Origin: Arenibaculum pallidiluteum
GTDB taxonomy: Bacteria > Pseudomonadota > Alphaproteobacteria > Azospirillales > Azospirillaceae
Reading direction: 5' to 3'
Assembly (NCBI RefSeq): GCF_017355985.1
Contig: NZ_JAFIQU010000013.1
Span: forward strand, 1 to 64,000
Length of the DNA stretch: 64,000 nucleotides
The notes below the pieces were generated by a model that saw only the letters and a program-made list of their open reading frames with translations, was not told the DNA's origin and did not search any database. Positions 56,120 to 64,000 of the stretch are shown piece by piece; position 1 is the stretch's first letter, and each line of letters opens with the position of its first letter. A program made the translations under genes and the position numbers.

Positions 56120-57462
56120 CAGATGGCACCCTGGTGCTGGTTGTAGCGCCGGTAGACCGGCTGGGAGGGCGGTCCCACCAGGAAGCGCCCGACGCTGCCG
56201 TCGAGTGCCCGCCGATAGACCTGGAGGGCGCCATCGATCGCCTCCACCGTCTGGTCGATGTCGGAATCGCGATGGGCGTAGCTGACCACCAGCGACGGCA
56301 TCACGATCCCCCGTCGGATCGTCTCCTGGAGGAACAGGGAGCGGAACGCCTGCGAAGGCAGCCCGTCCTGGTCCAGGGTGGCGTACAGCAGGCAGGACGC
56401 TCGGCCGATGAGCTTCACGTGCTGGCTCAGGCCATGGCGGCAAATCACCTCCGCCACCTGCTGCCTGAGCCGCGCCCCCTGGCGGTTCAGGTGCTCGATC
56501 ACCGGCTCCTTCTCGTAGACCTGCATGGTTGCGATCGCCGCGGCGAGGGCGTGGGTCTCGGCACCGTGGGTGGTCGACAGCAGGAAGACCCGCGGCCGGT
56601 CGTGGTGCTGGATCCCGCCGAGCCGCATGAGTTCCCGCTTTCCTGCCAGCGCCGAAACCGAGAAGCCGTTCGCCAGTGCCTTTCCGAAGCAGGAGAGGTC
56701 GGGGGTGATGTCGTAGGCTTCCTGTGCGCCGTTCCTGTGCCAGCGGAAGCCCGTGATCATCTCGTCCAGGATCAGCAGGGCGCCGTTGGCATGGCACAGC
56801 CGCTGCAGAGCACGCAGGAAGTCGCCCTGGGGCTCCTCGGTGCGGGCCGGTTCCAGGATGAAGGCGGCGATGCGGCCGGGATAGGCGTCGAACAGCGCCT
56901 TGGCGCTGGCGAGATCGTTGTAGCGGAAGATCAGCGTGAGCTGTCGGACGGCCTCGGGAACGCCCGCGTTCACGGCCGTCGTCCCGATGAACCAGTCGTC
57001 CGTGGAGAAGAAGGGGTGATCGGCGCAGCAGGCGATCATGTCCCGGCCGGTATAGGCGCGGGCGAGCCGGACGGCCGCCGAGGTCGCGTCCGAGCCGTCC
57101 TTGCAGAATTTCACCATGTCCGCCCGGGTAATCAGGCGCAGGAACTGCTCCGCGCAGGTCACCTCGATCACCGAGGGGCGCGTGAAGTTGCAACCATGGA
57201 CGAGCTCGCGCTGGGCGGCCTCCACGACCGGCGGATAGGCGTGGCCGAGCCCGACCGCCCGGTTGCCCATCCCGTACTCGATGTACTCATTCCCGTCGGG
57301 ATCCCAGACGCGGCATCCGGCGCCGCGGACGAAGAAGCCGGGGGCCAGGGTCGGATACTGGTCGTCTCCCTTGGCGTAGGTATGGCAGCCGCCCGGGATT
57401 AGGTGATGGGCGACGTCCCGCAGGCGGGCGGAGTTCTGGAATTGGCGGATCTGCAGGCTCAC
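56119..57462 (-). CDS. Class III PLP aminotransferase (GSA aminomutase-like)
   Basis: This protein of about 447 residues has a class III fold. It shows RDVAHHLIPGGCHTYAKGDDQYP, VWDPDGNEYIEYGMGNRAVGLGHAYPPV, LLILDEMITGFRW (PLP-binding Asp) and LSCFGKALANGFSVSALAG with the Schiff-base Lys. It resembles HemL-like enzymes seen in EPS and antibiotic sugar loci rather than haem synthesis. The open frame extends upstream to 57687, but GTG 57462 with a perfect AGGAGG nine bases ahead marks the start. It heads the operon running to 50941. The amino acceptor is unknown. Confidence 0.9.
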   Translation of the reverse strand: MSLQIRQFQNSARLRDVAHHLIPGGCHTYAKGDDQYPTLAPGFFVRGAGCRVWDPDGNEYIEYGMGNRAVGLGHAYPPVVEAAQRELVHGCNFTRPSVIEVTCAEQFLRLITRADMVKFCKDGSDATSAAVRLARAYTGRDMIACCADHPFFSTDDWFIGTTAVNAGVPEAVRQLTLIFRYNDLASAKALFDAYPGRIAAFILEPARTEEPQGDFLRALQRLCHANGALLILDEMITGFRWHRNGAQEAYDITPDLSCFGKALANGFSVSALAGKRELMRLGGIQHHDRPRVFLLSTTHGAETHALAAAIATMQVYEKEPVIEHLNRQGARLRQQVAEVICRHGLSQHVKLIGRASCLLYATLDQDGLPSQAFRSLFLQETIRRGIVMPSLVVSYAHRDSDIDQTVEAIDGALQVYRRALDGSVGRFLVGPPSQPVYRRYNQHQGAI

Positions 57463-57894
57463 CCGAATCCTCCTCGCGACGCCGGATGGCCGCGGCCGCT
57501 TCGGCAGGACCACTCGGCCGGAGAGGCCATGGCGGAGCGGCTGCGGCGGCTGCCGCGACAGGGCCCCGCGACGCGCCGGCTCGAAGCCGGCAGACCGGCA
57601 GCCTGATTGTCGGCCAACACTAGCCGCGCAAGTCGGCGCCGAGAGGATAGCAATAGGGACGAAGCCCCTTCGTAGGCTGCCCCTCACCCTGCAAAGTTAT
57701 CCGGCTGATAGCCTCCGCCCTTGGACGTATCCGCGGGACGCCGCCCCTGTGCGTTTTCTCAATTCTGCTGTCTTGCCGGCGGCCCGGGCTGGTCCGGACA
57801 ATCGGAACCATTGGTTGCGGAGCCTGCCGTCGGGCCCGGGGGCAGGCCATCGGCCCGTCCCGGCCTTCGCCCAAGAACGGGGAGCGGAATTGGC
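57463..57894. promoter_or_regulatory. Divergent promoter region upstream of aminotransferase and WcaI-like genes
   Basis: The 432-base gap holds both promoters. A short perfect hairpin (ACGAAG-CCC-CTTCGT, 57659-57673) lies mid-way. No other motif or small gene was convincing. Confidence 0.4.
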
Positions 57895-59169
57895 ATGAAG
57901 ATCGTGATCGTGAACCGCTACTTCTATCCCGACGAGTCCGCGACCAGCCGCATGACTGCCAGCCTCGCCTTCGACCTAGCCAGTCGGGGGGTGGAGGTCC
58001 ATGCGGTCTCAGGACGCTGCCTGCACAACGCGCCCCAGGCCGGCCTGCCGCCGCGCGAGCATGTGCGCGGCGTCCTTGTCCACCGCATCCGGACCAGCCG
58101 GTTCGGCAGGGGAAGGCTGCTTGGCCGGATGTGCGACTATCTCACCTTCCATCTCGGCGCGGCCTGGTTGCTCGCGCGGCTGCTTCGCCGCGATGATGTC
58201 TGCATCGTCTGCACGGACCCGCCCTTCCTGTCGCTGTCGGTGCTGCTGCCCGTCCTGGCGCGGCGCGCGCGCATGGTGAACTGGATCATGGACCTGTTCC
58301 CGGAGGTCCCGATCGCGCTCGGGATGATGCGGGCTGGCACGCCCCTGGCGCGCGCGACCCTCTGGCTCAGGGACCTCTCGCTCCGGTTCAGCCGCTGGAA
58401 CGTCGCGCCGATCAGGGCCATGGCGGACCTCCTCCGGCGCCGGGGCATCCCCGCCGAACGGATCGCCGTGGTGCATCACTGGTCCGACGGCGACGAGATC
58501 CCCGCGCTCGCCCCTCGGCAGTCGCGGTTCCGCCGCCTCTGGGGACTGGAGGACAAGTTCGTCCTCGGCTATTCCGGCAATCTCGGCCGCGCGCACGACT
58601 TCAGCACCGTGATCGATGCCGCCGGGCGCCTGACGCACCGGACCGACATCGCCTTCCTTTTCGTTGGCGACGGACATCGCAGGGAATGGGTCGAACGGGA
58701 GGTGGCGCGCAGAGGCCTGCGCAACGTGATGATGCGGCCACTGCAGCCGCGCGAGCTGCTTGCCGAGACGCTGGCCGTGGCCGACGTCCACCTGGTGACG
58801 CTGCTGCCGGCCATGGAACCCTACATCGTGCCGAGCAAGTTCTACGGCATCGCCGCCGCCGGACGGCCGACGCTGTTCGTCGGCGACCCCACGGGCGAGA
58901 TTGCCACCCTGGTGCGGGACGGCGACTGCGGCGATGCCTTCCCCATCGGTGGAGGCGAGGCGCTGGCTGCACGCATCGCCGCCCTCGCGGACGATCCGGC
59001 CGAGTGCGCGCGCCTGGGCGCGAACGCACGGCGGCTCTTTGAGAGCGCCTTCTCCAGGGACCGGGGCGTGGCCGACTGGATCGGCATCCTCGACGCGACC
59101 ATGCAGCCCGCGCCCAACGCCTCCCTGATCCCGGCCGCGAAGCGGGTCGACACGAACGTCCGGCAGTGA
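57895..59169 (+). CDS. Glycosyltransferase family 4 (WcaI/WbuB-like)
   Basis: This 424-residue GT-B enzyme starts KIVIVNRYFYPDESATSRM, the characteristic opening of the WcaI/WbuB group, and continues with VCIVCTDPPFLSLSVLLP, VNWIMDLFPEVPIALGMM and FVLGYSGNLGRAHDFSTVI. VPSKFYGIAAAGRPTLFVG is the donor-site region. Relatives transfer fucose or N-acetyl-fucosamine in colanic acid and O-antigen synthesis, which fits the gmd-fcl genes in this locus. GGGGAGCGG precedes ATG 57895. It closes the EPS locus on the right. Confidence 0.92.
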   Translation: MKIVIVNRYFYPDESATSRMTASLAFDLASRGVEVHAVSGRCLHNAPQAGLPPREHVRGVLVHRIRTSRFGRGRLLGRMCDYLTFHLGAAWLLARLLRRDDVCIVCTDPPFLSLSVLLPVLARRARMVNWIMDLFPEVPIALGMMRAGTPLARATLWLRDLSLRFSRWNVAPIRAMADLLRRRGIPAERIAVVHHWSDGDEIPALAPRQSRFRRLWGLEDKFVLGYSGNLGRAHDFSTVIDAAGRLTHRTDIAFLFVGDGHRREWVEREVARRGLRNVMMRPLQPRELLAETLAVADVHLVTLLPAMEPYIVPSKFYGIAAAGRPTLFVGDPTGEIATLVRDGDCGDAFPIGGGEALAARIAALADDPAECARLGANARRLFESAFSRDRGVADWIGILDATMQPAPNASLIPAAKRVDTNVRQ

Positions 59170-59609
59170 TCCGACCCTGACGTCCCGGTAAGCACCCCTC
59201 CTGCGGCGCAATGCTCGCCCATTCGTGCGCGGCTCCTATCGGAGGAATTGCCGCACTGCGGAACAACACGAAATTCCGGCTATGTTTGCGGGATCTCCCA
59301 CCCTCGTTTCACATGTAACCCGGAATGTGGCAACCCATAACAGCATTTCACCCGAAAAGCCGGTTTGGTGTAGACATCAGTCAACCAAGGATTGCGATTG
59401 AATTTAAATGGAACCCCGACAGAAACTTCACGACAGCTGCGAAGTTTGCACTTTTTAAAACGCAACAATCAAGAAGCCCCCACGGAATTTTCGGGCGATC
59501 TTAACCAGTGGAAAACTTGTATCGGCATCGCACGCGCTTGGCCTTGATCACCTTCGCAGCAGGCGTTCGAAACGTGGGCGGATATTGTCCTGTAACGATG
59601 GGGGAGCGC
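59170..59609. promoter_or_regulatory. AT-rich promoter region upstream of LuxR-type regulator
   Basis: About 440 bases, clearly richer in A/T between 59240 and 59520 than the adjoining genes (AAATTTAAATGG- and TTTTTAAAAC-type runs). This suggests a strong or xenogeneic-silencer-bound promoter for the regulator at 59610. No structured RNA or palindrome was confirmed. Confidence 0.45.
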
Positions 59610-60392
59610 ATGAGGGACGCGGGATTTGCAATAAAGTCTGAGGCTTTTCAGGACGACGTCGATTACGTCTCTGGACCTGACAGCGAAGAGACCAGCGAGC
59701 ACGCCCCGTCCTCGCCGCCCCGCAGGGCCATCATCGTGATCGACACCCGCAAGCTGACACTCGAGTGCTTCACGCTGTGGCTGGCGTCCTCGCTTCCCGA
59801 ATTTGGCTTGGCTGCGGCCAGCTCGGTCGATGAAGCCCTTGCATGGGCAGCTTCGCATCCGGGCGCCGCGTCCATGATCCTCCTCAATCTCAGCACCTCG
59901 CCGATCTCCGATCCCGGTGTCACCGCCGAGATCGCGCAGCTGAGGTCGGCCCTGCCCTCGGCACCGATCCTCGTGATCGCCGACCAGGAGAATTCCGAAT
60001 GCGTGCTGGAGGCGCTGGACCGCGGCGTCCGCGCCTACATCCCCACCAACACCGCCATTGCCGTGGTTGTCGGGGCCATCCGGCTCGTTCAGGCCGGCGG
60101 CGTCTTCGTGCCGTCGAGCGCGATCCGGCATGTCCACGCGCAGGAGGTCTCGTCGGCACATGCGGACGAATCCGATGACGGCACGCATGGCTTCACGCCG
60201 CGACAGATGCAGGTCCTCGCCTGCCTGAGGGAGGGCAAGCCGAACAAGGTGATCGCCTACCAGCTCAAGCTCTGCGAGAGCACGGTCAAGGTGCATGTGC
60301 GCCACATCATGAAGAAGCTGGGGGCGACGAATCGCACCCAGGTCGCATTCCTGACGGGCAATCTGTTCGATCAGGGACGCGCGCCGGCATGA
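59610..60392 (+). CDS. LuxR/NarL-type regulator with degenerate receiver
   Basis: This 260-residue protein has a receiver-like domain (about 38-165) and a GerE helix-turn-helix (about 193-255; FTPRQMQVLACLREGKPNKV, ESTVKVHVRHIMKKLGATNR). The phospho-acceptor position is Asn (SMILLNLS), the acidic pair is altered (IIVIDTR) and the conserved Lys is Arg (GVRAYIP), so phosphorylation is unlikely. Of the possible starts, ATG 59610 has GGGGGAG five bases upstream. It is closely similar to the EPS-locus regulator at 42572-43330 and probably acts on the same locus. Confidence 0.88.
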   Translation: MRDAGFAIKSEAFQDDVDYVSGPDSEETSEHAPSSPPRRAIIVIDTRKLTLECFTLWLASSLPEFGLAAASSVDEALAWAASHPGAASMILLNLSTSPISDPGVTAEIAQLRSALPSAPILVIADQENSECVLEALDRGVRAYIPTNTAIAVVVGAIRLVQAGGVFVPSSAIRHVHAQEVSSAHADESDDGTHGFTPRQMQVLACLREGKPNKVIAYQLKLCESTVKVHVRHIMKKLGATNRTQVAFLTGNLFDQGRAPA

Positions 60393-60933
60393 GCCCCGAG
60401 TGGCGGAGCCCCCAACTCCGCCGCACGGTCCGCCGCCCCGCACCGCCGGGGATAGCCCGACCGGCACGGCGATGCTTGCCGCAGGCAAGGGCATCCACTG
60501 CAGCGACGCCGTCGAACTTGCCCCAGGCGATGCCAGCCTCCGGTGGCGCCCGACCTCCTTGACCTTAGCCGCCATACCAGGACCGGATCATCACGCACGG
60601 GGTAAGGCCGATGGCGCCGAAAGCCGCATCGGAAGAGGAGGTATCGCGCGCTGCGCACCAAATGGCTGATCCGAAGGGATCGGGGTGCCTAAGTAAGTAG
60701 GATGAGGAACGCAGTCCCAACAGGCAAGAAGACAGGGTCAGCCTTCTGCGGGCATGATGCCGTGGTGCATAAGAGTGTCTAAACGGATAACTCGCTTGCG
60801 AGTTCCGGAACCCGGACAAGCGTCCGTCATAATCGCGTCGGGGCAGGCTGCGCCGGTGAATGGCGGGTCGGGACTGGCACAGGGGTTGGCAGCACAGGCG
60901 TCGGTGAGTCGCAGTGCAATGGGAGATCCTGCC
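60393..60933. promoter_or_regulatory. Intergenic region with palindrome upstream of second LuxR-type gene
   Basis: About 540 bases without a credible gene. Upstream of the regulator at 60934 lies a perfect 16-base inverted repeat (60789-60804), and a TAAG-rich stretch occurs around 60690-60700. Confidence 0.45.
60789..60804. promoter_or_regulatory. Perfect inverted repeat, candidate regulator site
   Basis: AACTCGCTTGCGAGTT has 7-bp perfect arms around TT and lies about 130 bases upstream of the regulator start at 60934. GerE-type dimers bind such short dyads, so autoregulation is possible but unproven. Confidence 0.45.
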
Positions 60934-61617
60934 ATGGGTAACACCAAGGTTTTCGTCCACCATCGGACGCGGCTGCACGAGGAATCCATCTTCGAGCTCT
61001 TAAAGTCGACGGAGTTCCAGCGCATCCCGACCGGTGAAACGAGGGGGGTCCCAAGCGAGCCGCCCGACCTGTTCATCACGGACCTCGCCCTCTTCCGTCG
61101 CAACGTGAAGGCGCTGCAGGACTGGTGCCAGTCCCCGGCTCGCATCGTGTTCGTCGCCGACGATTTCAGCCTGGGCGACCTCCGCCTGGCGCTCCGCCTC
61201 GGTGCGAATGGCTATGTCCTGAACCGCCTCTCCTCCGAGGCCTTCGTCATGTCACTGCGCCTGGTTATGGCGGGGGAGAAGGTCTTTCCCACGGAGCTGA
61301 CGCGAGAGATCTTCTCCCGGGAATTCAAGAGGAAGAACGGCTCCAGGCAAGCTGCCGTCCCCTCTGATCCGGCGCTCGAGCGCATCCGTTCCGGTGCGGG
61401 CATCGAGTTCACCCGCCGTGACCTGCGGATCATCGACATGATCGCGTCGGGCGTCGGCAACCGCGAGATCGCGGGCTCGATCCAAGTGACCGAGGATCTC
61501 GTGAAGATGTACGTGCGCCAGATCATGAAGCGGATCAACGCCAGCAACCGCACGCAGGTTGCGATCTGGGCAGTGCAGCACGGCGTTGTCCGGCAGGAAG
61601 CCGCGCTCGTCGACTGA
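60934..61617 (+). CDS. LuxR/NarL-type regulator, HH-type receiver
   Basis: This 227-residue protein has a receiver-like domain with VFVHHRTRLHEESIFELL at the start, the usual acidic pair replaced by His9-His10, Asp50 at the acceptor position (LFITDL) and Asn92 where Lys is expected (GANGYVL). A GerE HTH follows at about 158-218 (FTRRDLRIIDMIASGVGNRE, VKMYVRQIMKRINASNR). GGGAGA before ATG 60934 fixes the start over the ATG at 60919. The next regulator begins 88 bases after its stop and shares the HH feature, so they are a tandem pair. Confidence 0.86.
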   Translation: MGNTKVFVHHRTRLHEESIFELLKSTEFQRIPTGETRGVPSEPPDLFITDLALFRRNVKALQDWCQSPARIVFVADDFSLGDLRLALRLGANGYVLNRLSSEAFVMSLRLVMAGEKVFPTELTREIFSREFKRKNGSRQAAVPSDPALERIRSGAGIEFTRRDLRIIDMIASGVGNREIAGSIQVTEDLVKMYVRQIMKRINASNRTQVAIWAVQHGVVRQEAALVD

Positions 61618-61705
61618 GCGAAGGACCGCCGTGGGCGGCATGCCCCCACAGGTAACCAGCGGGATGGGTGACCGACGGGGTGGGGACCAACAGGGCGGAA
61701 CGACG

Positions 61706-62383
61706 ATGACCAGGCCGACGGTACTGTTCCATCACGCCAGCAGGCTGGAGAGGATCTCCTTTGCGAAGCTGCTGGAGCTCAATGGCTTCGAGGTGTTCAC
61801 CCGGCCCGAGGAAGCGGATGGCGCGACCTCCCCTGACGAGGCCGACCTGATCATCTTCGACCTCGGCTACGCCACCGCCCACAACACGGCATTCCGCGAT
61901 TCCTGTGCCCGCTCCGCCAATGTCGTCGTGATCGCGCAGGATTTCGGCTTCGAGCACGCGCGCATGGCCTTTCGCGTGGGAGCCAAGGCCTTCCTGCTGT
62001 ACCGAATGTCGACCGAAGCCCTGGTCCCGGCGCTCCACTTGGTGCTGACGGGCGAAGCCGTGCTGCCTTCGGAGATCGCCTCCCTCCTGCTGGCCGAGGA
62101 TCGCGATGGCGGCGACGATCCCTCAGTCGCCCAGGCGGCACCCGAGCCCGGTTTCCAACTGCTGGGGCTGCCCGGGCTCGTCGAGCGCGACGTCCGCGTG
62201 CTGTCGCTGGTTGCGCACGGACGCAGCAACAAGGAAATCGCGCGCCATCTCGGCACGACCGAGGAGATGGTGAAGCTCTATCTCCGCCAGATCATGGCCA
62301 AGATCAACGCCCGCAACCGCACTCAGGCGGCAGTCTGGGCCATGCAGAACGGCTTGGCCGAGCGCGGCGAGCCGACCTCCTGA
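61706..62383 (+). CDS. LuxR/NarL-type regulator, HH-type receiver
   Basis: This 225-residue protein is paralogous to the preceding gene. It has VLFHHASRLERISFAKLLEL with His9-His10 in place of the acidic pair, Asp52 at the acceptor site (LIIFDL) and Lys94 retained (GAKAFLL). The GerE HTH spans about 158-218 (VERDVRVLSLVAHGRSNKEI, VKLYLRQIMAKINARNR). GGCGGAACG precedes ATG 61706. Without the metal-binding acidic pair, acid-phosphate chemistry is doubtful even with Asp52 present. Targets are unknown; the EPS locus is the obvious candidate. Confidence 0.86.
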   Translation: MTRPTVLFHHASRLERISFAKLLELNGFEVFTRPEEADGATSPDEADLIIFDLGYATAHNTAFRDSCARSANVVVIAQDFGFEHARMAFRVGAKAFLLYRMSTEALVPALHLVLTGEAVLPSEIASLLLAEDRDGGDDPSVAQAAPEPGFQLLGLPGLVERDVRVLSLVAHGRSNKEIARHLGTTEEMVKLYLRQIMAKINARNRTQAAVWAMQNGLAERGEPTS

Positions 62384-62574
62384 GCCCTGGCTGAGAATTG
62401 AGCCGTAGCTGAACCCCGAGCCGGCCCGGCGCGCCCGCGCCCGTCCACGGTCTCCGTCCATCCTTGCGTACAGGACACGCATCGCCCGCGCGACGAACAG
62501 GCGACCCCGTTGTTGTCTGCGTTCCACCGGCCCCTCGCGAGGGGAGGCCGGGCAACCGCTCACGGGAGACCCCG

Positions 62575-63072
62575 ATGTCCGAACAAGCGCTCAAGGACCT
62601 TCTGATCGAAGAGCTGCAGGATACCTACAGCGCCGAGACGCAGATCACCGAGGCCCTTCCGAAAATGGCCCAGGCCGCATCCTCGCCACAGCTGAAGCAG
62701 GCGTTCGAGACTCACCTCCGCGAGACCGAGGGCCAGATCCGCCGGCTCGAGCAGATCTTCCAGATCCTCGGTGCCCAGCCCGGCGGGAACACCTGCGAGG
62801 CGACGCAGGGCCTCATCGAGGAGGCCGAGGAGATCATGGGAGAGGATCATCCGCCCGAGGTTCTGGACGTGGCCCTCGTCATGGCGGCCCAGAAGGTCGA
62901 GCACTACGAGATCGCCAGCTACGGCTCCCTGCGCACCCTCGCCCAGACCTGCGGCATGGACGATATCGCCCGCCTGCTCGAGCAGACGCTCGAGGAGGAG
63001 AAGGCGACCGACCAGAAGCTGAACCAGCTGGCCGAGGGCGACATCAACCAGCGCGCCTTCAAGGCCGCCTGA
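62575..63072 (+). CDS. Ferritin-like DUF892 protein (YciE/YciF family)
   Basis: This 165-residue four-helix protein has the DUF892 pattern: LKDLLIEELQDTYSAETQI (first Glu ligands), FETHLRETEGQIRRLEQIF, MAAQKVEHYEIASYGSLRTLA (EH ligand pair) and LLEQTLEEEKATDQKLNQLAE. Family members bind di-iron and are induced by stress in enterobacteria. ATG 62575 follows GGGAGACCCC. It is monocistronic, with a 190-base upstream gap and a strong palindrome 12 bases after its stop. No link to the neighbouring regulators can be seen except position. Confidence 0.93.
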   Translation: MSEQALKDLLIEELQDTYSAETQITEALPKMAQAASSPQLKQAFETHLRETEGQIRRLEQIFQILGAQPGGNTCEATQGLIEEAEEIMGEDHPPEVLDVALVMAAQKVEHYEIASYGSLRTLAQTCGMDDIARLLEQTLEEEKATDQKLNQLAEGDINQRAFKAA

Positions 63073-63083
63073 CGCTTCGCGCA

Positions 63084-63119
63084 GCGCCCCCGGGGCCGGT
63101 GCACCGGCCCCGGGGGCGC
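63084..63119. terminator. Perfect 36-bp GC palindrome after the DUF892 gene
   Basis: The 18-base arm GCGCCCCCGGGGCCGGTG is followed directly by its exact complement with no spacer. The transcript would form a very stable hairpin, and a short T-run (CCCTTTC) follows. It is most simply a terminator for the DUF892 gene. Confidence 0.65.
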
Positions 63120-63261
63120 GCCCTTTCGGCCTACCAAGCCGGACACAATCCGGCCTCGCTCAGCCGCCCGCGCCCTTGACGGCGTAGCTGGAGAGCACTG
63201 GCCCGCACCCTTGAACGCCGACGCGTGTCAGGAATGCGGGGCAAAGCGGTTCCGGCTATCC

Positions 63262-64000
63262 CGTGCCCCGCTCGCCGAACTTGGCGCCTTCATCGCAGTT
63301 GCGCGCGGACGCAGCTTGGCTGATCGCGACCGTAGGCCCGCATCTGGAGGAGATCGAGACAGGCCTGGCCGCCTTGTCCGAGCTTCGCGACAAGCCGGCC
63401 GGCATCATCCGCCTCACTGCTGTGGACCACGCGGCAGAAACGATCCTCTGGCCCTCGCTTGCAAATTTCCTGGCCGAGTACCCGGATGCCCAGGTCGACT
63501 TGGTCGTCGACAACATGCTCCGGGACATCGTTGCCGAGCGCTTCGACGCCGGCATCCGGATGGGCGAGCGTGTCGCCCGCGACATGATCGCCGTGCGGAT
63601 CGGACCCGAAATCCGCATGGCCGCCGTTGCCACGCCCGCCTACTTCAAGAAGCGCCGCAAGCCGAAGGTCCCTCAGGATCTAGCGACGCATAGCTGCATC
63701 AATCTACGCCTGCCCACACTGGGCGAAGTCTATGCCTGGGAATTCGAGCAGGGCACGCGTGAGATCAACGTGCGCGTCGAAGGGCAGCTGACCGCCAACG
63801 ACATCGTGGTGATCAGGAACGCCGCGCTTCATGGCCTCGGCATTGCGTTAATGCCCGAAGATGTGGCGCAACCCCATCTGGATTCCGGTGGCCTGGTCCG
63901 TGTGCTGGCGGACTGGACGCCGCCATTTCCCGGCTACCACCTGTATTATCCCAGTCGGCGGCAGCAATCGCCCGCTTTCGCCCTGCTCGTCGAGGCGCTG
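63262..64000 (+). pseudogene. LysR-type regulator with internal deletion (runs off window)
   Basis: The start of a LysR protein is visible (APLAELGAFIAVARGRS, about 63262-63315). Then, in another frame, the rest resumes at WLIATVGPHLEEIETGLAAL and continues through LRDKPAGIIRLTAVDHAAET and AERFDAGIRMGERV to the window end. The 45-55 residues between, which form the winged helix-turn-helix, are missing, and the join shifts frame. The effector-binding half looks intact (LysR_substrate). The gene cannot make a DNA-binding regulator. The 3' end lies outside the window. Confidence 0.8.

Noticed and set aside
1-64000. CRISPR arrays, prophage modules and rRNA genes
   Set aside because: No regularly spaced repeats, cas-like genes, phage structural genes or rRNA sequence were seen anywhere in the window.

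Overview
The window is GC-rich and reads as a chromosomal segment of an alphaproteobacterium. An Acetobacteraceae (Roseomonas-like) member is the best guess. That rests on codon bias, the tRNA-Phe/yacG/rng/maf arrangement, a TRAP transporter beside a fused 5-oxoprolinase-type enzyme, and ExoF/ExoP-like export proteins. No 16S gene is present, so the taxonomy is inference.

Region 1 (about 1-11,500) looks like an eroded accessory tract. Intact genes are an SDR/TetR divergent pair, an AI-2E family permease, two PAS_5-type proteins, an old yellow enzyme, a SAM methyltransferase and a RibD-C/DHFR-like reductase. Between them lie wrecks: an RTX-type calcium-binding protein broken across three frames, a phosphatase without its N-terminus, a CPBP protease with an in-frame amber codon, a serine-recombinase tail, and an IS5-family transposase with a one-base frameshift. 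The tract ends at the 3' end of a tRNA-Phe gene, a classical island integration point.

Region 2 (11,550-15,700) is core: tRNA-Phe, yacG, rng, maf, a TerC-family protein and a MarR-type regulator. Region 3 (15,800-25,400) holds a TRAP transporter (dctP/dctM/dctQ) divergent from a 1,221-residue fused hydantoinase/oxoprolinase, with a palindromic operator candidate between them, followed by a methyl-accepting chemotaxis protein.

Region 4 (25,600-59,200) is a large exopolysaccharide locus arranged in alternating blocks. It has a WecA-type initiating transferase, six glycosyltransferases, a Wzy-like polymerase, a Wzx-like flippase, ExoF-like and ExoP/Wzc-like export proteins, and two secreted proteins (a pectate-lyase-fold protein and a DUF4038 protein). 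Sugar genes cover GDP-fucose (gmd, fcl) and a CDP-activated, C-methylated deoxysugar (glucose-1-phosphate cytidylyltransferase, C-methyltransferase, 3,5-epimerase). A tight five-gene unit adds a class III aminotransferase, a DUF4038 protein, a pyruvyltransferase, an SDR and a DUF4910 protein. The product is probably a fucose-containing, possibly pyruvylated polymer with one unusual branched sugar.

Region 5 (59,200-64,000) contains three consecutive NarL/LuxR-type regulators, related to a fourth inside the EPS locus. All four have degenerate receiver domains. A DUF892 ferritin-like protein with a perfect 36-bp palindrome downstream follows, and the window ends in a LysR gene that has lost its DNA-binding segment.
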